The position numbers were made by a program, and so were the translations under genes. The notes beneath the pieces are model-generated. The model did no database searches. It worked only from the letters and a program-made list of their open reading frames with translations, and was not told where the DNA came from. Of a stretch of DNA of 64,000 nucleotides, positions 47,470 through 58,461 are shown piece by piece. Numbering within the stretch: position 1 is the stretch's first letter; the number at the start of each line of letters is the position of its first letter. The stretch comes from Parasedimentitalea huanghaiensis. Lineage in GTDB: Bacteria; Pseudomonadota; Alphaproteobacteria; Rhodobacterales; Rhodobacteraceae. The stretch lies in the NCBI RefSeq assembly GCF_009753675.1, contig NZ_WQLV01000002.1, forward strand, positions 620,001 to 684,000, written 5' to 3'.

Positions 47470-48297
47470 ATGTCCAACACCCAGCTGGAAACCGCAATCG
47501 AAGCCGCTTGGGAGGCACGCGATAGCATTTCTCCTGCAACAACCGGAGAAACCCGGGAGGCCATCGAGGATACACTGAATGCACTCGACAGCGGCAGCTT
47601 GCGTGTTGCTGAGAAAATGGAAAACGGCGAATGGCATGTAAATCAGTGGGCCAAAAAGGCTGTTCTGCTAGGCTTCCGCATCAAGGACATGGAAATGCAG
47701 TCCGGCGGTCCACAGGGTGGCGGCTGGTGGGACAAGGTGGACAGCAAATTTGCGGGTTGGGGTGAAAACCAATGGAAAGCCGCCGGCTTTCGCGCAGTCC
47801 CCAACGCCATTGTTCGGAAATCTGCCTTTGTTGCACCTGGCGTTGTTCTGATGCCTTCGTTTGTAAACCTCGGCGCCTATGTCGATGAAGGCACCATGGT
47901 GGACACCTGGGCCACCGTTGGTTCCTGTGCTCAGATCGGTAAAAATGTGCACCTCTCTGGAGGTGTTGGCATTGGCGGCGTGTTGGAGCCAATGCAGGCT
48001 GGCCCAACCATCATCGAAGACAATTGCTTTATCGGCGCGCGTTCTGAAGTCGTCGAAGGTTGCGTTGTACGAGAAGGCGCCGTACTGGGCATGGGCGTCT
48101 ACATTGGTCAGTCTACCAAAATCGTTGATCGTGAAACCGGTGAAGTCATGTATGGCGAAGTCCCACCTTATTCGGTTGTGGTATCCGGCTCGATGCCGTC
48201 TAAAAATGGTATCAACCTATATTGCGCTGTTATTGTGAAAACCGTCGATGCAAAGACACGTTCCAAGACTGGCATCAACGAATTGCTACGTGACTAA
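47470..48297 (+). CDS. dapD: 2,3,4,5-tetrahydropyridine-2,6-dicarboxylate N-succinyltransferase
   Basis: Succinylation step of the lysine/diaminopimelate pathway, 275 residues. The N-terminal helical part is followed by a left-handed beta helix of hexapeptide repeats ([19 protein letters not shown] onward) and a C-terminal tail [20 protein letters not shown]. The internal ATG with GGAG upstream is right; the longer opening is not. dapE, the desuccinylase of the same pathway, lies 11.5 kb away. Confidence 0.97.
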   Translation: MSNTQLETAIEAAWEARDSISPATTGETREAIEDTLNALDSGSLRVAEKMENGEWHVNQWAKKAVLLGFRIKDMEMQSGGPQGGGWWDKVDSKFAGWGENQWKAAGFRAVPNAIVRKSAFVAPGVVLMPSFVNLGAYVDEGTMVDTWATVGSCAQIGKNVHLSGGVGIGGVLEPMQAGPTIIEDNCFIGARSEVVEGCVVREGAVLGMGVYIGQSTKIVDRETGEVMYGEVPPYSVVVSGSMPSKNGINLYCAVIVKTVDAKTRSKTGINELLRD

Positions 48298-48333
48298 TTC
48301 TTTGGGCCGCGGCGGCTGGGGCTTTGCCCCAGA

Positions 48334-48428
48334 CCCCAGGATATTGTCGGCTAGATGAAGCAAGGATCCTGCATTCATCTAGCTATAAATATCCCGGGGG
48401 AGCTGCTTGCAGCGGGGGCAGAGCCCCG
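48334..48428. repeat. dispersed intergenic repeat, family 1, copy B (inverted pair)
   Basis: Two arms face each other: CCCCAGGATATTGTCGGC-TAGATGAA (48334-48359) and TTCATCTAGC-TATAAATATCCCGGGGG (48373-48400), followed by a GGGGC-AGA-GCCCC hairpin (48415-48427). The second arm matches copy A at 26845. A CTGGGGC-TTT-GCCCCAG hairpin (48316-48332) precedes it. It lies between convergent dapD and hutU. Confidence 0.72.
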
Positions 48429-48433
48429 ATTGG

Positions 48434-50101
48434 TTAGAGAATACCTGGTAGGTTCAACCCATGCTCACGGGCGTGATCTTTGGCTATGTCGTATCCTGCA
48501 TCCGCATGGCGCATGACACCTGTAGCAGGATCATTCCATAGCACACGGCCTACGCGGCGGTCGGCATCTTCTGTCCCATCACAACATATGACCACACCCG
48601 AGTGTTGCGAGAAGCCCATACCAACACCACCACCATGGTGAAGTGAAACCCAAGTGGCACCAGATGCGGTGTTCAGCAACGCATTTAGCAACGGCCAGTC
48701 AGATACGGCGTCTGACCCATCCATCATAGATTCGGTTTCACGGTTGGGTGAGGCTACAGACCCCGAATCTAGGTGATCGCGACCAATCACTACCGGCGCG
48801 GACAACTCACCAGTGCGCACCATTTCATTGAAGGCCAGCCCCGCCTTATGCCGATCCCCAAGACCAATCCAGCAGATCCGTGCTGGCAGACCTTGAAACG
48901 CGATACGATCCTGCGCCATGTCGAGCCAGTTGTGCAGATCTTTGTTATCCGGAAACAGCTCTTTCATTTTGGCGTCAGTCTTGCGGATATCTTCTGGATC
49001 CCCTGACAGAGCTACCCAACGAAACGGGCCAATTCCACGGCAAAACAGTGGTCGGATGTATGCAGGGACAAAGCCAGGGAAATCAAAAGCGTTTTCCAAA
49101 CCTTCCTCTAACGCCATCTGCCTGATATTATTGCCATAGTCGACGGTTGGAATGCCGCGAGCATGAAACTCGCACATCGCCTCAACCTGTACCTTCATGC
49201 TGGCACGAGCAGCTTTATCCACTCCTTTAGGATCACTTTCGCGACGGGTTTTCCATTCTCCCATGGTCCAGCCCATCGGCAAATAGCCATTTACCGGGTC
49301 ATGTGCCGAAGTTTGATCTGTCACGATATCTGGGCGCACACCGCGTTTGACCAGTTCAGGGAAAATCTCGGCAGCATTGCCCAAAAGGCCGACCGACTTA
49401 GCTTCACCTGCTGCGGTCCAGCGGTCGATCATTTCTAGAGCTTCGTCGAGCGTTTCTGCCTTTTCGTCCAAATATTTGGTACGCAGACGGAAGTCGATGC
49501 TGTCGGGATTACACTCCACCGCGAGACAACTTGCCCCTGCCATCACAGCTGCCAAAGGCTGTGCGCCACCCATACCACCTAGACCGCCGGTAAGAACCCA
49601 CTTGCCGGTCAGGTCACCGTTGTAGTGCTGACGACCCGCTTCTGCAAAAGTTTCATAGGTACCCTGCACGATGCCTTGGGTGCCGATGTAGATCCATGAC
49701 CCTGCGGTCATTTGGCCGTACATCATCAGGCCCTTTTTATCGAGCTCATTGAAGTGATCCCAATTGGCCCAGTGTGGCACCAGATTTGAATTCGCGATGA
49801 GCACCCGTGGCGCGTCTTTGTGGGTTTGAAAAACCCCAACCGGCTTACCGGATTGGACTAGAAGGGTTTGATCCTCCTCCAGTGATTTCAAGCTGTCGAC
49901 AATCATGTCGAAATCTTTCCAGGTGCGCGCCGCGCGGCCAATACCGCCATAGACGACCAGCTCATGCGGGTTTTCTGCAACATCTGGATGTAGATTGTTC
50001 ATCAGCATCCGCATTGGTGCCTCAGTCATCCAGGACTTGGCCGTGATTTCAGTGCCGGTTGGTGGATAGATGTCGCGAGTGTTTTTGCGGGGATCGCTCA
50101 T
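48434..50101 (-). CDS. hutU: urocanate hydratase
   Basis: Converts urocanate to imidazolone-propionate using tightly bound NAD, 555 residues. The Rossmann-like stretch [19 protein letters not shown] and the active-site loop [14 protein letters not shown] are clear. Its ATG overlaps the hutG stop by four bases; it is the last gene of the hutI-hutH-hutG-hutU transcript. Confidence 0.97.
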   Translation of the reverse strand: MSDPRKNTRDIYPPTGTEITAKSWMTEAPMRMLMNNLHPDVAENPHELVVYGGIGRAARTWKDFDMIVDSLKSLEEDQTLLVQSGKPVGVFQTHKDAPRVLIANSNLVPHWANWDHFNELDKKGLMMYGQMTAGSWIYIGTQGIVQGTYETFAEAGRQHYNGDLTGKWVLTGGLGGMGGAQPLAAVMAGASCLAVECNPDSIDFRLRTKYLDEKAETLDEALEMIDRWTAAGEAKSVGLLGNAAEIFPELVKRGVRPDIVTDQTSAHDPVNGYLPMGWTMGEWKTRRESDPKGVDKAARASMKVQVEAMCEFHARGIPTVDYGNNIRQMALEEGLENAFDFPGFVPAYIRPLFCRGIGPFRWVALSGDPEDIRKTDAKMKELFPDNKDLHNWLDMAQDRIAFQGLPARICWIGLGDRHKAGLAFNEMVRTGELSAPVVIGRDHLDSGSVASPNRETESMMDGSDAVSDWPLLNALLNTASGATWVSLHHGGGVGMGFSQHSGVVICCDGTEDADRRVGRVLWNDPATGVMRHADAGYDIAKDHAREHGLNLPGIL

Positions 50102-50880
50102 GTCGGTCTCCAGTTTTTCAGGTCAGTGAGAATGTCGGTGAGATGGGTGCGCAGAGTGTCAGCCCTGTCAGGAATCATAGCCCAGGGTGGTATTTCGGCG
50201 CAGTATGTTGCCTGCGCCAGTTCCATCTGGATAGCATGTTGCCCCTTGGCTGGATGGCCGTAGTGACGTGTGGTCCAGCCGCCCTTAAAGCGGCCATTTT
50301 GAACACTGGAATAGCCCGATGCTGCGGTACATCTGTTTGCCACCAGTGTTTCGATTGCACCATCACATGTCGTGCCCAAATTTGTTCCTATATTGAAATC
50401 TGGCAACCGCCCCTGAAACAGAAACGGGATGTCACCGCGGATCGAGTGACAGTCATACAGAATGACAAATCCATGGATCGCCTTGACCCGTTCCAGCTCA
50501 CCCTGCAAAGCCGCGTGATACGGCGTATGATAAAGATCACGGCGCCGCGAAATTTCTGTTGCAGTTGGTTCAGCACCAGATTGATAAATTGACTGGCCAT
50601 CAAAGTCAGTGAGCGGGCACAACGTAGTCGTATTCTGTCCGGGGTACAGGGACTCTCCTGCCGGGTCACGGTTTACATCGATCACGTAGCGGTGGATGGG
50701 CGTACGTACGCTGGTGATATCGGCAACCAGCCCTGCATAAAGTTCATGAATATGCCAGTCAGTGTCCGCAAGCGCCTGTCCGGTCTCGTTCAACCCACCC
50801 CAGATTTCAGGTGGCACCTCGGTTCCTGTGTGAGGCAACCCCAACACCACTGGGCTGCTGCCTTGGATCGTTTCGATCAT
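50098..50880 (-). CDS. hutG: N-formylglutamate deformylase
   Basis: Last step of the five-enzyme histidine route, freeing formate and glutamate from N-formylglutamate, 260 residues. It is the amidohydrolase type (PF05013) with [13 protein letters not shown] and the metal motif YDCHSIRG. That fits with HutF upstream in the pathway. Both ends overlap neighbours by ATGA. Confidence 0.93.
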   Translation of the reverse strand: MIETIQGSSPVVLGLPHTGTEVPPEIWGGLNETGQALADTDWHIHELYAGLVADITSVRTPIHRYVIDVNRDPAGESLYPGQNTTTLCPLTDFDGQSIYQSGAEPTATEISRRRDLYHTPYHAALQGELERVKAIHGFVILYDCHSIRGDIPFLFQGRLPDFNIGTNLGTTCDGAIETLVANRCTAASGYSSVQNGRFKGGWTTRHYGHPAKGQHAIQMELAQATYCAEIPPWAMIPDRADTLRTHLTDILTDLKNWRPT

Positions 50881-52400
50881 GCGGCGACCTCCAACCCGGC
50901 AGCTGTCGCCACCTTTCCATCGCGCACCATTGTGCTGGCGGTTTCGATGTCCGGAGCCAAATACCGATCTTCCCCCAGTGTCGGAACTTGGGTCCGCAAC
51001 ATGGCAATCACATCGTTCAGTTTGGTTGATGTAGCCAGAGGTGCACGGGCTTCGACCCCTTGTGCAGCGCAGAGGAATTCAACGCCCAATATCACCGATA
51101 GATTGTCATTCATGCGTCCTAGCCGCAGCGCACCATGGGCGGCCATCGAAACATGATCCTCTTGGTTGGCCGAGGTGGGCGTGCTGTCGGTAACACACGG
51201 GTTGGCGAGATGCTTGTTCTCACTCATCAATGCAGCGGTGGTGACTTCAGCAATCATAAACCCAGAATTGAGACCTGGATTCGGTGTCAGAAATGGCGGT
51301 AGGTCGTAGCTGAGAGTTGGGTCAACCATGAGAGCCACCCGGCGTTGGGCGATAGCGCCAATCTCTGCCAGAGCCAGCGCAATCTGGTCAGCTGCAAAAC
51401 CTACATATTCCGCATGGAAGTTTCCGCCCGAGACAATACGGCCTTCATTTACCAAAACGAGCGGGTTATCGGTCACTGCGTTAGCTTCGATTTCGAGTGT
51501 ATTGGCGGCCATTCGCAACACATCTAATGCAGCGCCTAAAACCTGTGGCTGACAACGAATGCAATATGGGTCCTGTACCCGAGTGTCATCTTCGCGGTGA
51601 CTTTCGCGGATCTCAGATCCTTCCATAACTGTTCGCATTTCGCGAGCAACATCGATCTGTCCAGCATGTCCACGCAATGAATGAATGTCAGCCAACAGCG
51701 GCGCAGTTGAACCCATTATCGCGTCAGTACTAAGCGCAGCAATAACCATTGAGGCCTCGGCCATACGCCAGCCATCGAACAGCCCAGCAAGGGCGCATGC
51801 AGTCGAAAATTGGGTTCCGTTAATCAGGCCCAGACCTTCTTTTGGACCCAGAACTATTGGCTCTAAACCGGCTTTTTCCAGAGCCTCTTGGCTGGTCATG
51901 CGGATGCCTTCATAGGTGGCTTCGCCCGCGCCAATCATTGCCGCCGCCATATGTGCCAGTGGCGCCAAGTCGCCTGAAGCCCCGACCGACCCCTGTGAGG
52001 GGACAACGGGAATGACCCCATGCGCCAGCATCTGTTCAATCTGTTCTATTACCAGCCACCGTACGCCGGAAGCGCCGCGCCCCATCGACAGCAGCTTGAG
52101 CGTCATCATCAACCGCACCTTGTCTTCGGGCAGTGAGTCGCCAACGCCACAGCAATGCGACAGGATCAAATTCCGCTGCAGTGTGGTCGTATCTTCGGGC
52201 GCAATTTTTTTGCTGGCGAGTTTCCCAAAACCGGTGTTGATGCCATAAACAGCCTCTTCCCCAGCCGCAGCGTTTGCCACCATTTGTGCAGCGGCTTCAA
52301 CAGCCGGGCGTGCGCTGTCATGCAGCTGTGCCGAGGTTTGATTACGGTAGATGTCTTTTAGCGTGGCAAGGGTTACCGCGCCGGGCATTAACGAGATCAT
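50877..52400 (-). CDS. hutH: histidine ammonia-lyase
   Basis: First step of histidine degradation, forming urocanate and ammonia, 507 residues. The autocatalytic MIO cofactor arises from Ala141-Ser142-Gly143 in [12 protein letters not shown]. Also visible are [12 protein letters not shown] and the C-terminal [13 protein letters not shown]. It overlaps hutI and hutG by four bases each. Confidence 0.97.
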   Translation of the reverse strand: MISLMPGAVTLATLKDIYRNQTSAQLHDSARPAVEAAAQMVANAAAGEEAVYGINTGFGKLASKKIAPEDTTTLQRNLILSHCCGVGDSLPEDKVRLMMTLKLLSMGRGASGVRWLVIEQIEQMLAHGVIPVVPSQGSVGASGDLAPLAHMAAAMIGAGEATYEGIRMTSQEALEKAGLEPIVLGPKEGLGLINGTQFSTACALAGLFDGWRMAEASMVIAALSTDAIMGSTAPLLADIHSLRGHAGQIDVAREMRTVMEGSEIRESHREDDTRVQDPYCIRCQPQVLGAALDVLRMAANTLEIEANAVTDNPLVLVNEGRIVSGGNFHAEYVGFAADQIALALAEIGAIAQRRVALMVDPTLSYDLPPFLTPNPGLNSGFMIAEVTTAALMSENKHLANPCVTDSTPTSANQEDHVSMAAHGALRLGRMNDNLSVILGVEFLCAAQGVEARAPLATSTKLNDVIAMLRTQVPTLGEDRYLAPDIETASTMVRDGKVATAAGLEVAA

Positions 52401-53611
52401 AGTTCACCTTTATGGATACGTGCGTAGAGCGGATTAAAGCCAATCCGATAAGCGAGCTCTGCCGGGGTTTTGACATCCCAGACCGCCAAATCAGCCTGCA
52501 ATCCCGGCGCAACTTGGCCCCGGTTAGCCATACCCAGAGCACGAGCTGCATTGCAGGTTACACCAGCCAATGCCTCTGCCGGGGTCATGCGGAACAAGGT
52601 GCACCCCATATTCATTGCCAATAGCAGAGAGGTCATCGGCGAAGAGCCGGGGTTGCAATCGGTTGCCAATGCCATTGGCACACCGTGGCTGCGAAAGTGT
52701 TCAATTGGTGGGGCCTGCGTTTCGCGCAGGGTGTAAAAGGCGCCGGGCAGTATCACTGCAACAGAGCCAGAGGCCGCCATTGCCTCTGCATCTTGTTCAT
52801 TGGCGTATTCTACATGGTCAACAGACAGCGCGCCATATCGGGCAGCCAGTAAGGTGCCACCCTGATGGCTTAGCTGTTCTGCGTGCAACTTGACTGGCAG
52901 GTCTAATTCCTGCGCTACCTTGAATACCCGCTCGATCTGTTCCGGGCCAAAGGCGATACCTTCGCAGAATCCGTCAACAGCATCTACCAGCCCCTCTGCA
53001 TGTGCAGCGCGTAGTGCTGGAATGCAGACCTCGCTGATATAGTCATCATCGCGACCTTTGTATTCGGCAGGAGCCGCGTGGGCCCCAAGAAACGTGGTTT
53101 TGATGGTCACGGGGCGCAGCTTGGCCAATTGCCGCGCTGCTCGCAGCATTGTCAGTTCGGTATCGTGGTCCAGACCATATCCGGATTTCACTTCTACCAC
53201 AGTGACCCCTTCAGCGATCAAAGCATCGAGACGCGGCAATGCTGAGGCCACCAAGTCATCTAATGTCGCCGCACGGGTGGCCGAAACGGTTGAAACAATA
53301 CCACCGCCTGCCCGCGCCACTTCTTCGTAGCTGGCTCCGTTCAGGCGCATTTCGAACTCTTGCGCCCGATCGCCCCCAAACACCACATGGGTATGGCAAT
53401 CAATTAGACCGGGCGTGACCAGTCGACCGCCCATATCCCTCACCGTCCAGTCGGCATAGATTTCGGGCAAATCAGCCGCCGCACCAACCCACCGGATCTT
53501 TCCATCGGCAACAACCACCGCTCCCGCAAGTATCATTCCGTACGGCTCGACTTCTGGTGTCATCGTGGCCACGTTTACATTGGCCAGAACATACTGGGAT
53601 GTTTCTTTCAT
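52397..53611 (-). CDS. hutI: imidazolonepropionase
   Basis: Hydrolyses imidazolone-propionate to formiminoglutamate, 404 residues. Amidohydrolase metal motifs are [22 protein letters not shown] and ATDCNPG. The ATG that gives [10 protein letters not shown] has GAGGG upstream; a longer opening crosses the operator. It is the first gene of the minus-strand hut operon and faces hutF across a 74-base gap. Confidence 0.95.
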   Translation of the reverse strand: MKETSQYVLANVNVATMTPEVEPYGMILAGAVVVADGKIRWVGAAADLPEIYADWTVRDMGGRLVTPGLIDCHTHVVFGGDRAQEFEMRLNGASYEEVARAGGGIVSTVSATRAATLDDLVASALPRLDALIAEGVTVVEVKSGYGLDHDTELTMLRAARQLAKLRPVTIKTTFLGAHAAPAEYKGRDDDYISEVCIPALRAAHAEGLVDAVDGFCEGIAFGPEQIERVFKVAQELDLPVKLHAEQLSHQGGTLLAARYGALSVDHVEYANEQDAEAMAASGSVAVILPGAFYTLRETQAPPIEHFRSHGVPMALATDCNPGSSPMTSLLLAMNMGCTLFRMTPAEALAGVTCNAARALGMANRGQVAPGLQADLAVWDVKTPAELAYRIGFNPLYARIHKGEL

Positions 53612-53660
53612 TCCGCCCTCGCAAATCTCTTGATGAGGGGAAGGTATGAGATTAACATCA

Positions 53661-53676
53661 TTATGTCTATACATAA
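53661..53676. promoter_or_regulatory. HutC operator between hutI and hutF
   Basis: Perfect dyad TTATGT-CTAT-ACATAA in the gap from which both hut transcripts start. It resembles HutC sites known from pseudomonads, which centre on TGTATATACA-like palindromes. Confidence 0.7.
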
Positions 53677-53685
53677 GAGGGTCAC

Positions 53686-55053
53686 ATGCAGACTATATTC
53701 GCCAAACGCGCCTGTACTCCTGACGGCTGGGTTCACGACTTGCGGCTGACCCACGATATGGGGCAGATCACTGCACTGCAGATCGACACAGCTGCGCAAC
53801 CTGGCGATATGCTTGTCGACACCCTACTCCCCTCGCTGGGAAACCTGCATTCACATAGCTTTCAGCGGGCAATGGCAGGGATGACCGAAGTTCGAGCCGC
53901 TGGAAAGGATAGCTTCTGGACCTGGCGGAAGCTGATGTACCAATTTGTGGAGCATGTAACTCCGGAACAATACCAAGCTATAGCGGCCTTAGTGTTTATG
54001 GAGATGCAGGAAGCTGGTTATGCTTCAGTCGGTGAGTTTCACTATGTGCATCACCAACCCGGTGGGACACGGTATGGTTCGGTAAGTGAACTGAGCCAGA
54101 GGGTCTTTGCCGCTGCCAACGAAACAGGAATTGGTCTAACTCATCTGCCAGTTCTTTATAGCTATGGCGGTGCGGGTGAGGCCGAATTGGGTGGCGGTCA
54201 AAAGAGATTTGGAAACACCGTCGACCAATATAGCAATCTGGTAACTGAGACCCGACAGCTTGCAACGTCCCTTTTACCCGGCGATGCCCGAGTGGGTATC
54301 GCACCACATTCCCTTCGGGCCACCTGCCCCAATGATCTAAAAGAGGTTTTGGCACTTCAACTTGGTAACCCTGCACACATCCACATCGCAGAGCAGCCCA
54401 AAGAAGTTGCTGATGTTGAGGCTTGGCTGGGTGCAAGACCAGTAGAGTGGCTGTTACAGAATGCACCGATTGACGACACATGGTGCCTGATCCACGCCAC
54501 CCATATGACCAAAGCAGAAACTCAAGGTATGGCACAGTCTGGCGCTGTGGCTGGCTTGTGTCCAATCACCGAAGCCAACCTGGGTGACGGCCCATTCAAC
54601 GGCGTTGAATATCTGGCTCACGGCGGTTCTTTTGGCATTGGTTCAGATTCAAATGTACGGATTTCGCTGCCTGAAGAGCTGCGAATGCTGGAGTATTCAC
54701 AGCGGTTACGTGATCTCAGTCGTAACGTAATCATCCCCGGCGAGGGCTCGGTGGGCGAAACCCTTTATCTGGGCGCGGCTGCCGGAGGCGCCCAGGCACT
54801 CGGCCGCAAGGCTGGGCAGATCGAGGTGGGCGCATTGGCAGATCTGGTAGCAATTGATAGCACCACTCCTGCACTATGCGCGCTGCGCGACGATCAGATT
54901 CTCGATGGTCTATGCTTTGCCTCCGGAGATAACCTTGTCACCGATCTATGGTCTGCGGGGCGCCACCAAGTGCAGAGCGGACGTCATGTGTCGCGCGAGG
55001 CCATTGTCACCAAATATCGTCAGGCTATCCACAGCTTGCTGTCGGCAATTTAG
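53686..55053 (+). CDS. hutF: formimidoylglutamate deiminase
   Basis: Converts formiminoglutamate to formylglutamate and ammonia, 455 residues, the step before HutG. Amidohydrolase motifs are [24 protein letters not shown] and [20 protein letters not shown] precedes the ATG. The stop overlaps the hutD stop by four bases on the other strand. Confidence 0.95.
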   Translation: MQTIFAKRACTPDGWVHDLRLTHDMGQITALQIDTAAQPGDMLVDTLLPSLGNLHSHSFQRAMAGMTEVRAAGKDSFWTWRKLMYQFVEHVTPEQYQAIAALVFMEMQEAGYASVGEFHYVHHQPGGTRYGSVSELSQRVFAAANETGIGLTHLPVLYSYGGAGEAELGGGQKRFGNTVDQYSNLVTETRQLATSLLPGDARVGIAPHSLRATCPNDLKEVLALQLGNPAHIHIAEQPKEVADVEAWLGARPVEWLLQNAPIDDTWCLIHATHMTKAETQGMAQSGAVAGLCPITEANLGDGPFNGVEYLAHGGSFGIGSDSNVRISLPEELRMLEYSQRLRDLSRNVIIPGEGSVGETLYLGAAAGGAQALGRKAGQIEVGALADLVAIDSTTPALCALRDDQILDGLCFASGDNLVTDLWSAGRHQVQSGRHVSREAIVTKYRQAIHSLLSAI

Positions 55054-55583
55054 GTCTGCACGAAACAGATATGCAGCACCACCCCGCCATCGGATACTTC
55101 ACCGGTGGCGGGACCGTTCAATACCAATCCTTCGTACTTGGAAAAACATCCAGCTGCACCAAGGTCCATCTCTCCTGCCAAGACGAATAGGGCGTGCTCT
55201 CCGACATCCGCAATCATGGTGCCTGTGGTGTGTAGATGAGCTGTTGCCTGAACCCGTCTGGGGTCGAAAATTACGTTAAAGGCCCGACATGGACCATCTG
55301 CCAGCTGCGCATCAAGCTTAAGGCCCCCATCAAACGACACAGGCTGAAATGGCTTAGCCAAAAGGGTATTGCCATCACCTGAAAGACAAAGCCCCTGTCC
55401 CGCTACTATCGTGTGGATTCGGCACAGACCTGGAAAGATCGAAAATGGGCCGTCTTTTTCGATATTCGCCAAGCTTAGCCGCCATATTAGTTCCGCCGCC
55501 TCGACACGCTGACCCAACTCATGAGTAGTTCCACCACCGTTTTTCCACTGTACCGCTGCAGATTGGTTGATAGATAGGCGCAT
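55050..55583 (-). CDS. hutD: HutD family protein
   Basis: A 177-residue cupin-like protein of the HutD/Ves family with KNGGGTTHELGQ near the start and the conserved SRLSLANIEKDGPFS-type segment (here WRLSLANIEKDGPFSIF). HutD is thought to limit histidine catabolism or bind an intermediate. I chose the ATG with AAGGA upstream. It is divergent from hutC. Confidence 0.92.
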   Translation of the reverse strand: MRLSINQSAAVQWKNGGGTTHELGQRVEAAELIWRLSLANIEKDGPFSIFPGLCRIHTIVAGQGLCLSGDGNTLLAKPFQPVSFDGGLKLDAQLADGPCRAFNVIFDPRRVQATAHLHTTGTMIADVGEHALFVLAGEMDLGAAGCFSKYEGLVLNGPATGEVSDGGVVLHICFVQT

Positions 55584-55605
55584 TTGGGTTCCTTTACATT
55601 CCCAC

Positions 55606-55622
55606 TTTAATGCAGACATAAT
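55606..55622. promoter_or_regulatory. second, weaker HutC site between hutD and hutC
   Basis: On the minus strand it reads ATTATGTCTGCATTAAA. The left half equals the first operator (TTATGTCT) and the right half is degenerate. It lies 25-40 bases before both hutD and hutC, as an autoregulatory site would. Confidence 0.45.
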
Positions 55623-55661
55623 GCCATTAAGCCAGAGCTAACTCCAGTGGTAGGGCAACCA

Positions 55662-56363
55662 GTGACACAACGAAAGAAAACCGGATTTCAGGATGTCCGC
55701 AACGAAGTTTTGCGGCGCATTGAAGACCGGCACTGGCCGCAGGGTGCGTTGTTGCCAACCGAACTGGAACTGGCAGCGGAGTTTGGCTGCGCCCGCGCCA
55801 CCGTAAACAGGGCGCTGCGTGAGTTGGCTGATCGCGGCATAATTGATCGCAAACGTAAAAGCGGTACACGGGTGGCTATGACGCCTGTTAAGCAAGCCAA
55901 ACTGGATATCGCAGTGGTCCGGCAGCAGATCGAAGAGATCAATGCGACCTACCGTTACGCATTGGTGATGCGACAGCAAATTACCGCGCCAGCTTGGCTA
56001 GCCTCGCAGGTCGGCTTGCAGGCTGGTGCACAGGTTCTACATTTGCATTGCATGCACTATGCTGACAACAGACCGTTCCAATTCGAAGAACGCTGGATCA
56101 ACATCGCTGCCGTTCCTGAGGTGGCCGAAGCCGATTTCAAGGCAATTGGTCCAAATGAATGGTTACTTTCAGAAGTGCCGTTTTCAAACGCTGAAATTAC
56201 CTTTCTGGCCATTGCTGCAAATGATCAAATGTCGGAATTTTTGACCTGCCCCCCGGGCGCACCACTATTCCAAATGGAACGCACCACGTGGTTTCAGCAA
56301 CAACCGGTGACTTTTGTAAGAATGACTTTTCATCCCGGTTATAGGATGAGCACACAATACTGA
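55662..56363 (+). CDS. hutC: histidine utilisation repressor HutC, GntR family
   Basis: A 233-residue repressor with a GntR winged helix at about 5-72 (ELAAEFGCARATVNRALRELADRG) and a UTRA domain that binds urocanate (about 90-230). The GTG giving VTQRKK has AGGG eight bases upstream; a GTG five codons earlier is an alternative. It is expected to control both hut transcripts and itself. Confidence 0.93.
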   Translation: MTQRKKTGFQDVRNEVLRRIEDRHWPQGALLPTELELAAEFGCARATVNRALRELADRGIIDRKRKSGTRVAMTPVKQAKLDIAVVRQQIEEINATYRYALVMRQQITAPAWLASQVGLQAGAQVLHLHCMHYADNRPFQFEERWINIAAVPEVAEADFKAIGPNEWLLSEVPFSNAEITFLAIAANDQMSEFLTCPPGAPLFQMERTTWFQQQPVTFVRMTFHPGYRMSTQY

Positions 56364-56367
56364 TCGC

Positions 56368-57942
56368 CTAGTGTAACAACAGCAGACTTTCATGTGATTT
56401 CAATGCTGGACGCGCAGAAGGGCCGTACCCCTGCCATTTTTCAATTAGATCTATGACTTCAGCCTGTGTTTCAGGATCAAAAGCACCCAGCGTTTCAGCA
56501 CCAGGATGGTAGCTTTCACTCTCTAACCCGTTACCGCAGATGATCTCATGTTGATCAAAAAGCAAATGCACATAAACCACAGGTCTGCCATCGGCCTGCA
56601 CGCGAATCGAACAGTCATTGACCAGGTGCTTGGCTTTGATCAGGACTTCGGACTGACCAAACAAAAGCTCCGCACGTTCTGACGCAATCATCACCCGGTG
56701 GTTAGGAGACAAGGCGATACAACGGTGATTGCCCAGCGCACCTGCAGCAAAAACGACCGGCGCGTCTGCCCCCTCGGCGCGGCGGGGGCTGCGACCAATC
56801 CAACGTAGCGGTTGTGGCCCATGATCACGTGTCTCAACCAAGCATCCGGGTTCCAGCTCTTCAACTGCTATTGGCCCTTCCACCGTATCAATCAAAGTTC
56901 CCGCGACAAAACATGCAGCCCCGGGCAGGCTTGTGTCGGTTGTAACTTCAACAATACCAACATCTGTATTTCCCAAGTCATCTGCGACCGTATAGGTGAA
57001 GGTGTTAGCTTCATCGACATCTGTGTCGTTGGAAATTGCCAACGTACCATCAGCATTCAAGGTGATCTCTTCGCCCGTTGGCAGGACCAAAGTATCACCA
57101 GAAGATACAGGATGGCCGTTGATATGGGTGATGGTTAATGACGTACCTTCTTCGCTGATATCATTGCCCAGAATGTCCAAAGTTTCTGATCCGTCTCCGG
57201 AAATGGTTAGGTCGTCATCTAATGCAATAAGTTCGACCTGAACGGAATCCCCTGCGATCAACAGGTTAGAATCATACACACCATCACCGGCGTCTGCGAT
57301 GCCGATACGAATAGTGTTTTCCTCACCCGCAATCACAGGTGCCTTAAGGGTCATTGTAATAGTGAACCCGTCCATTTCGGTATTATAAGTATCGTCAGAA
57401 GCAGCATTGTCGACATAGAGGTTTTGGTTCGAACTATTGTTAATATTGTCGATGGAAATATCACCGTCACCAATGGTCAACTCCGCCTGCACGCCATTGA
57501 CCCAGATACCAACAACATCATTATATCCAGCGTTCACATATTCCAGATACTCCTCCGACGAGAAGGTAATCTGCATCGTCAGGACCGAGCCTTCAGGTAC
57601 AAAAGTGGCATCAAACACTGCAGCATCGAACGTTTCCATGCCCGCTAACGCGTCCAGCTCACTGGTTCCATCCAAATGGTTGTTGGTTGATGTATCAGCG
57701 CGTAAATTCGCATCTCCGGAACTATTGGTAATATCAGCAGCATTGCCGGTCGACAGAATGACACCCGTGTCAGATGGCGTGATACCTGACGCCACTGTAT
57801 CGCCATTGCTATAAATTCCCGAGGCAGACTGCGCGCCTGAATAGCTAGCGTCGACGATAGAAACGCCATTGCCGAACATGGAATTAGCCATATCCATTGC
57901 AGTAGCAGTGGTATCAATTGGGAGCTCTGAAGCGATGGCCAT
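56368..57942 (-). CDS. choice-of-anchor-L and Hint domain protein
   Basis: A 524-residue acidic protein. Residues about 18-230 form a choice-of-anchor L domain (GNGVSIVDASYSGAQSASGIYS), about 235-335 an Ig/cadherin-like beta domain, and from Cys344 a Hint domain (CFVAGTLIDTVEGPIAVEEL, then LSPNHRVMI). Hint domains are the self-splicing fold of inteins and hedgehog proteins and can cut before the first cysteine. There is no Sec signal peptide, so type I export is likely for this Rhodobacterales family. AGGAA precedes the ATG. The exact function is unknown. Confidence 0.85.
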   Translation of the reverse strand: MAIASELPIDTTATAMDMANSMFGNGVSIVDASYSGAQSASGIYSNGDTVASGITPSDTGVILSTGNAADITNSSGDANLRADTSTNNHLDGTSELDALAGMETFDAAVFDATFVPEGSVLTMQITFSSEEYLEYVNAGYNDVVGIWVNGVQAELTIGDGDISIDNINNSSNQNLYVDNAASDDTYNTEMDGFTITMTLKAPVIAGEENTIRIGIADAGDGVYDSNLLIAGDSVQVELIALDDDLTISGDGSETLDILGNDISEEGTSLTITHINGHPVSSGDTLVLPTGEEITLNADGTLAISNDTDVDEANTFTYTVADDLGNTDVGIVEVTTDTSLPGAACFVAGTLIDTVEGPIAVEELEPGCLVETRDHGPQPLRWIGRSPRRAEGADAPVVFAAGALGNHRCIALSPNHRVMIASERAELLFGQSEVLIKAKHLVNDCSIRVQADGRPVVYVHLLFDQHEIICGNGLESESYHPGAETLGAFDPETQAEVIDLIEKWQGYGPSARPALKSHESLLLLH

Positions 57943-58098
57943 AACAAATTCCTGATTTAATGCTTTGACCCAATTCCTAGACTACAAAAGTTTCATATTA
58001 GAAAACTGCACGACCAGGTCTGCACATTGGACTGTCCGTCGCAGACCTTTTTGGGACCCTAGTTGACCGCAGCCCCAGTACAAGGGTATGGCAGCGGC

Positions 58099-58446
58099 AT
58101 GGAAAAGAAGAAAATATCCCGCCAGCAGGTCTACACGCTTGTCGTTCAAATCGGACGCAAAGAGGGCGACGGGCTGCCCAAAGACGCCACTGGTGCGGCT
58201 CTAATGATCTATGCCTCGGGCATCGACGAAGCCGAAGCCGTGCGTGAAACAGTTGCTATTCTAAAGCAAGCTGACACCTCACCGCTGGATGTCACCGGAT
58301 ATGGCACCCTGGCCGAACGTGAAGCCGAGGGTCATGAAATCGAAGATGAAGAACGCGAACTGATGCAGCGGGCTCTGGAAGAGAACTCAGTGATTGTTGC
58401 GCAGATGACCCCGTTCTTTGGCGACGAAGACAACACTGTCCACTGA
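58099..58446 (+). CDS. hypothetical protein with acidic C-terminus
   Basis: A 115-residue protein, MEKKKISRQQVYTLVVQIGRKEGDGLPKD and a long acidic helix (AEREAEGHEIEDEERELMQRALEEN). I do not recognise a family. The TTG 12 codons upstream is less likely than this ATG. It lies alone between the Hint gene and the channel gene and ends 15 bases before that gene's stop. Unknown role. Confidence 0.65.
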   Translation: MEKKKISRQQVYTLVVQIGRKEGDGLPKDATGAALMIYASGIDEAEAVRETVAILKQADTSPLDVTGYGTLAEREAEGHEIEDEERELMQRALEENSVIVAQMTPFFGDEDNTVH

Positions 58447-58461
58447 ATGCTTGGTACTGGT

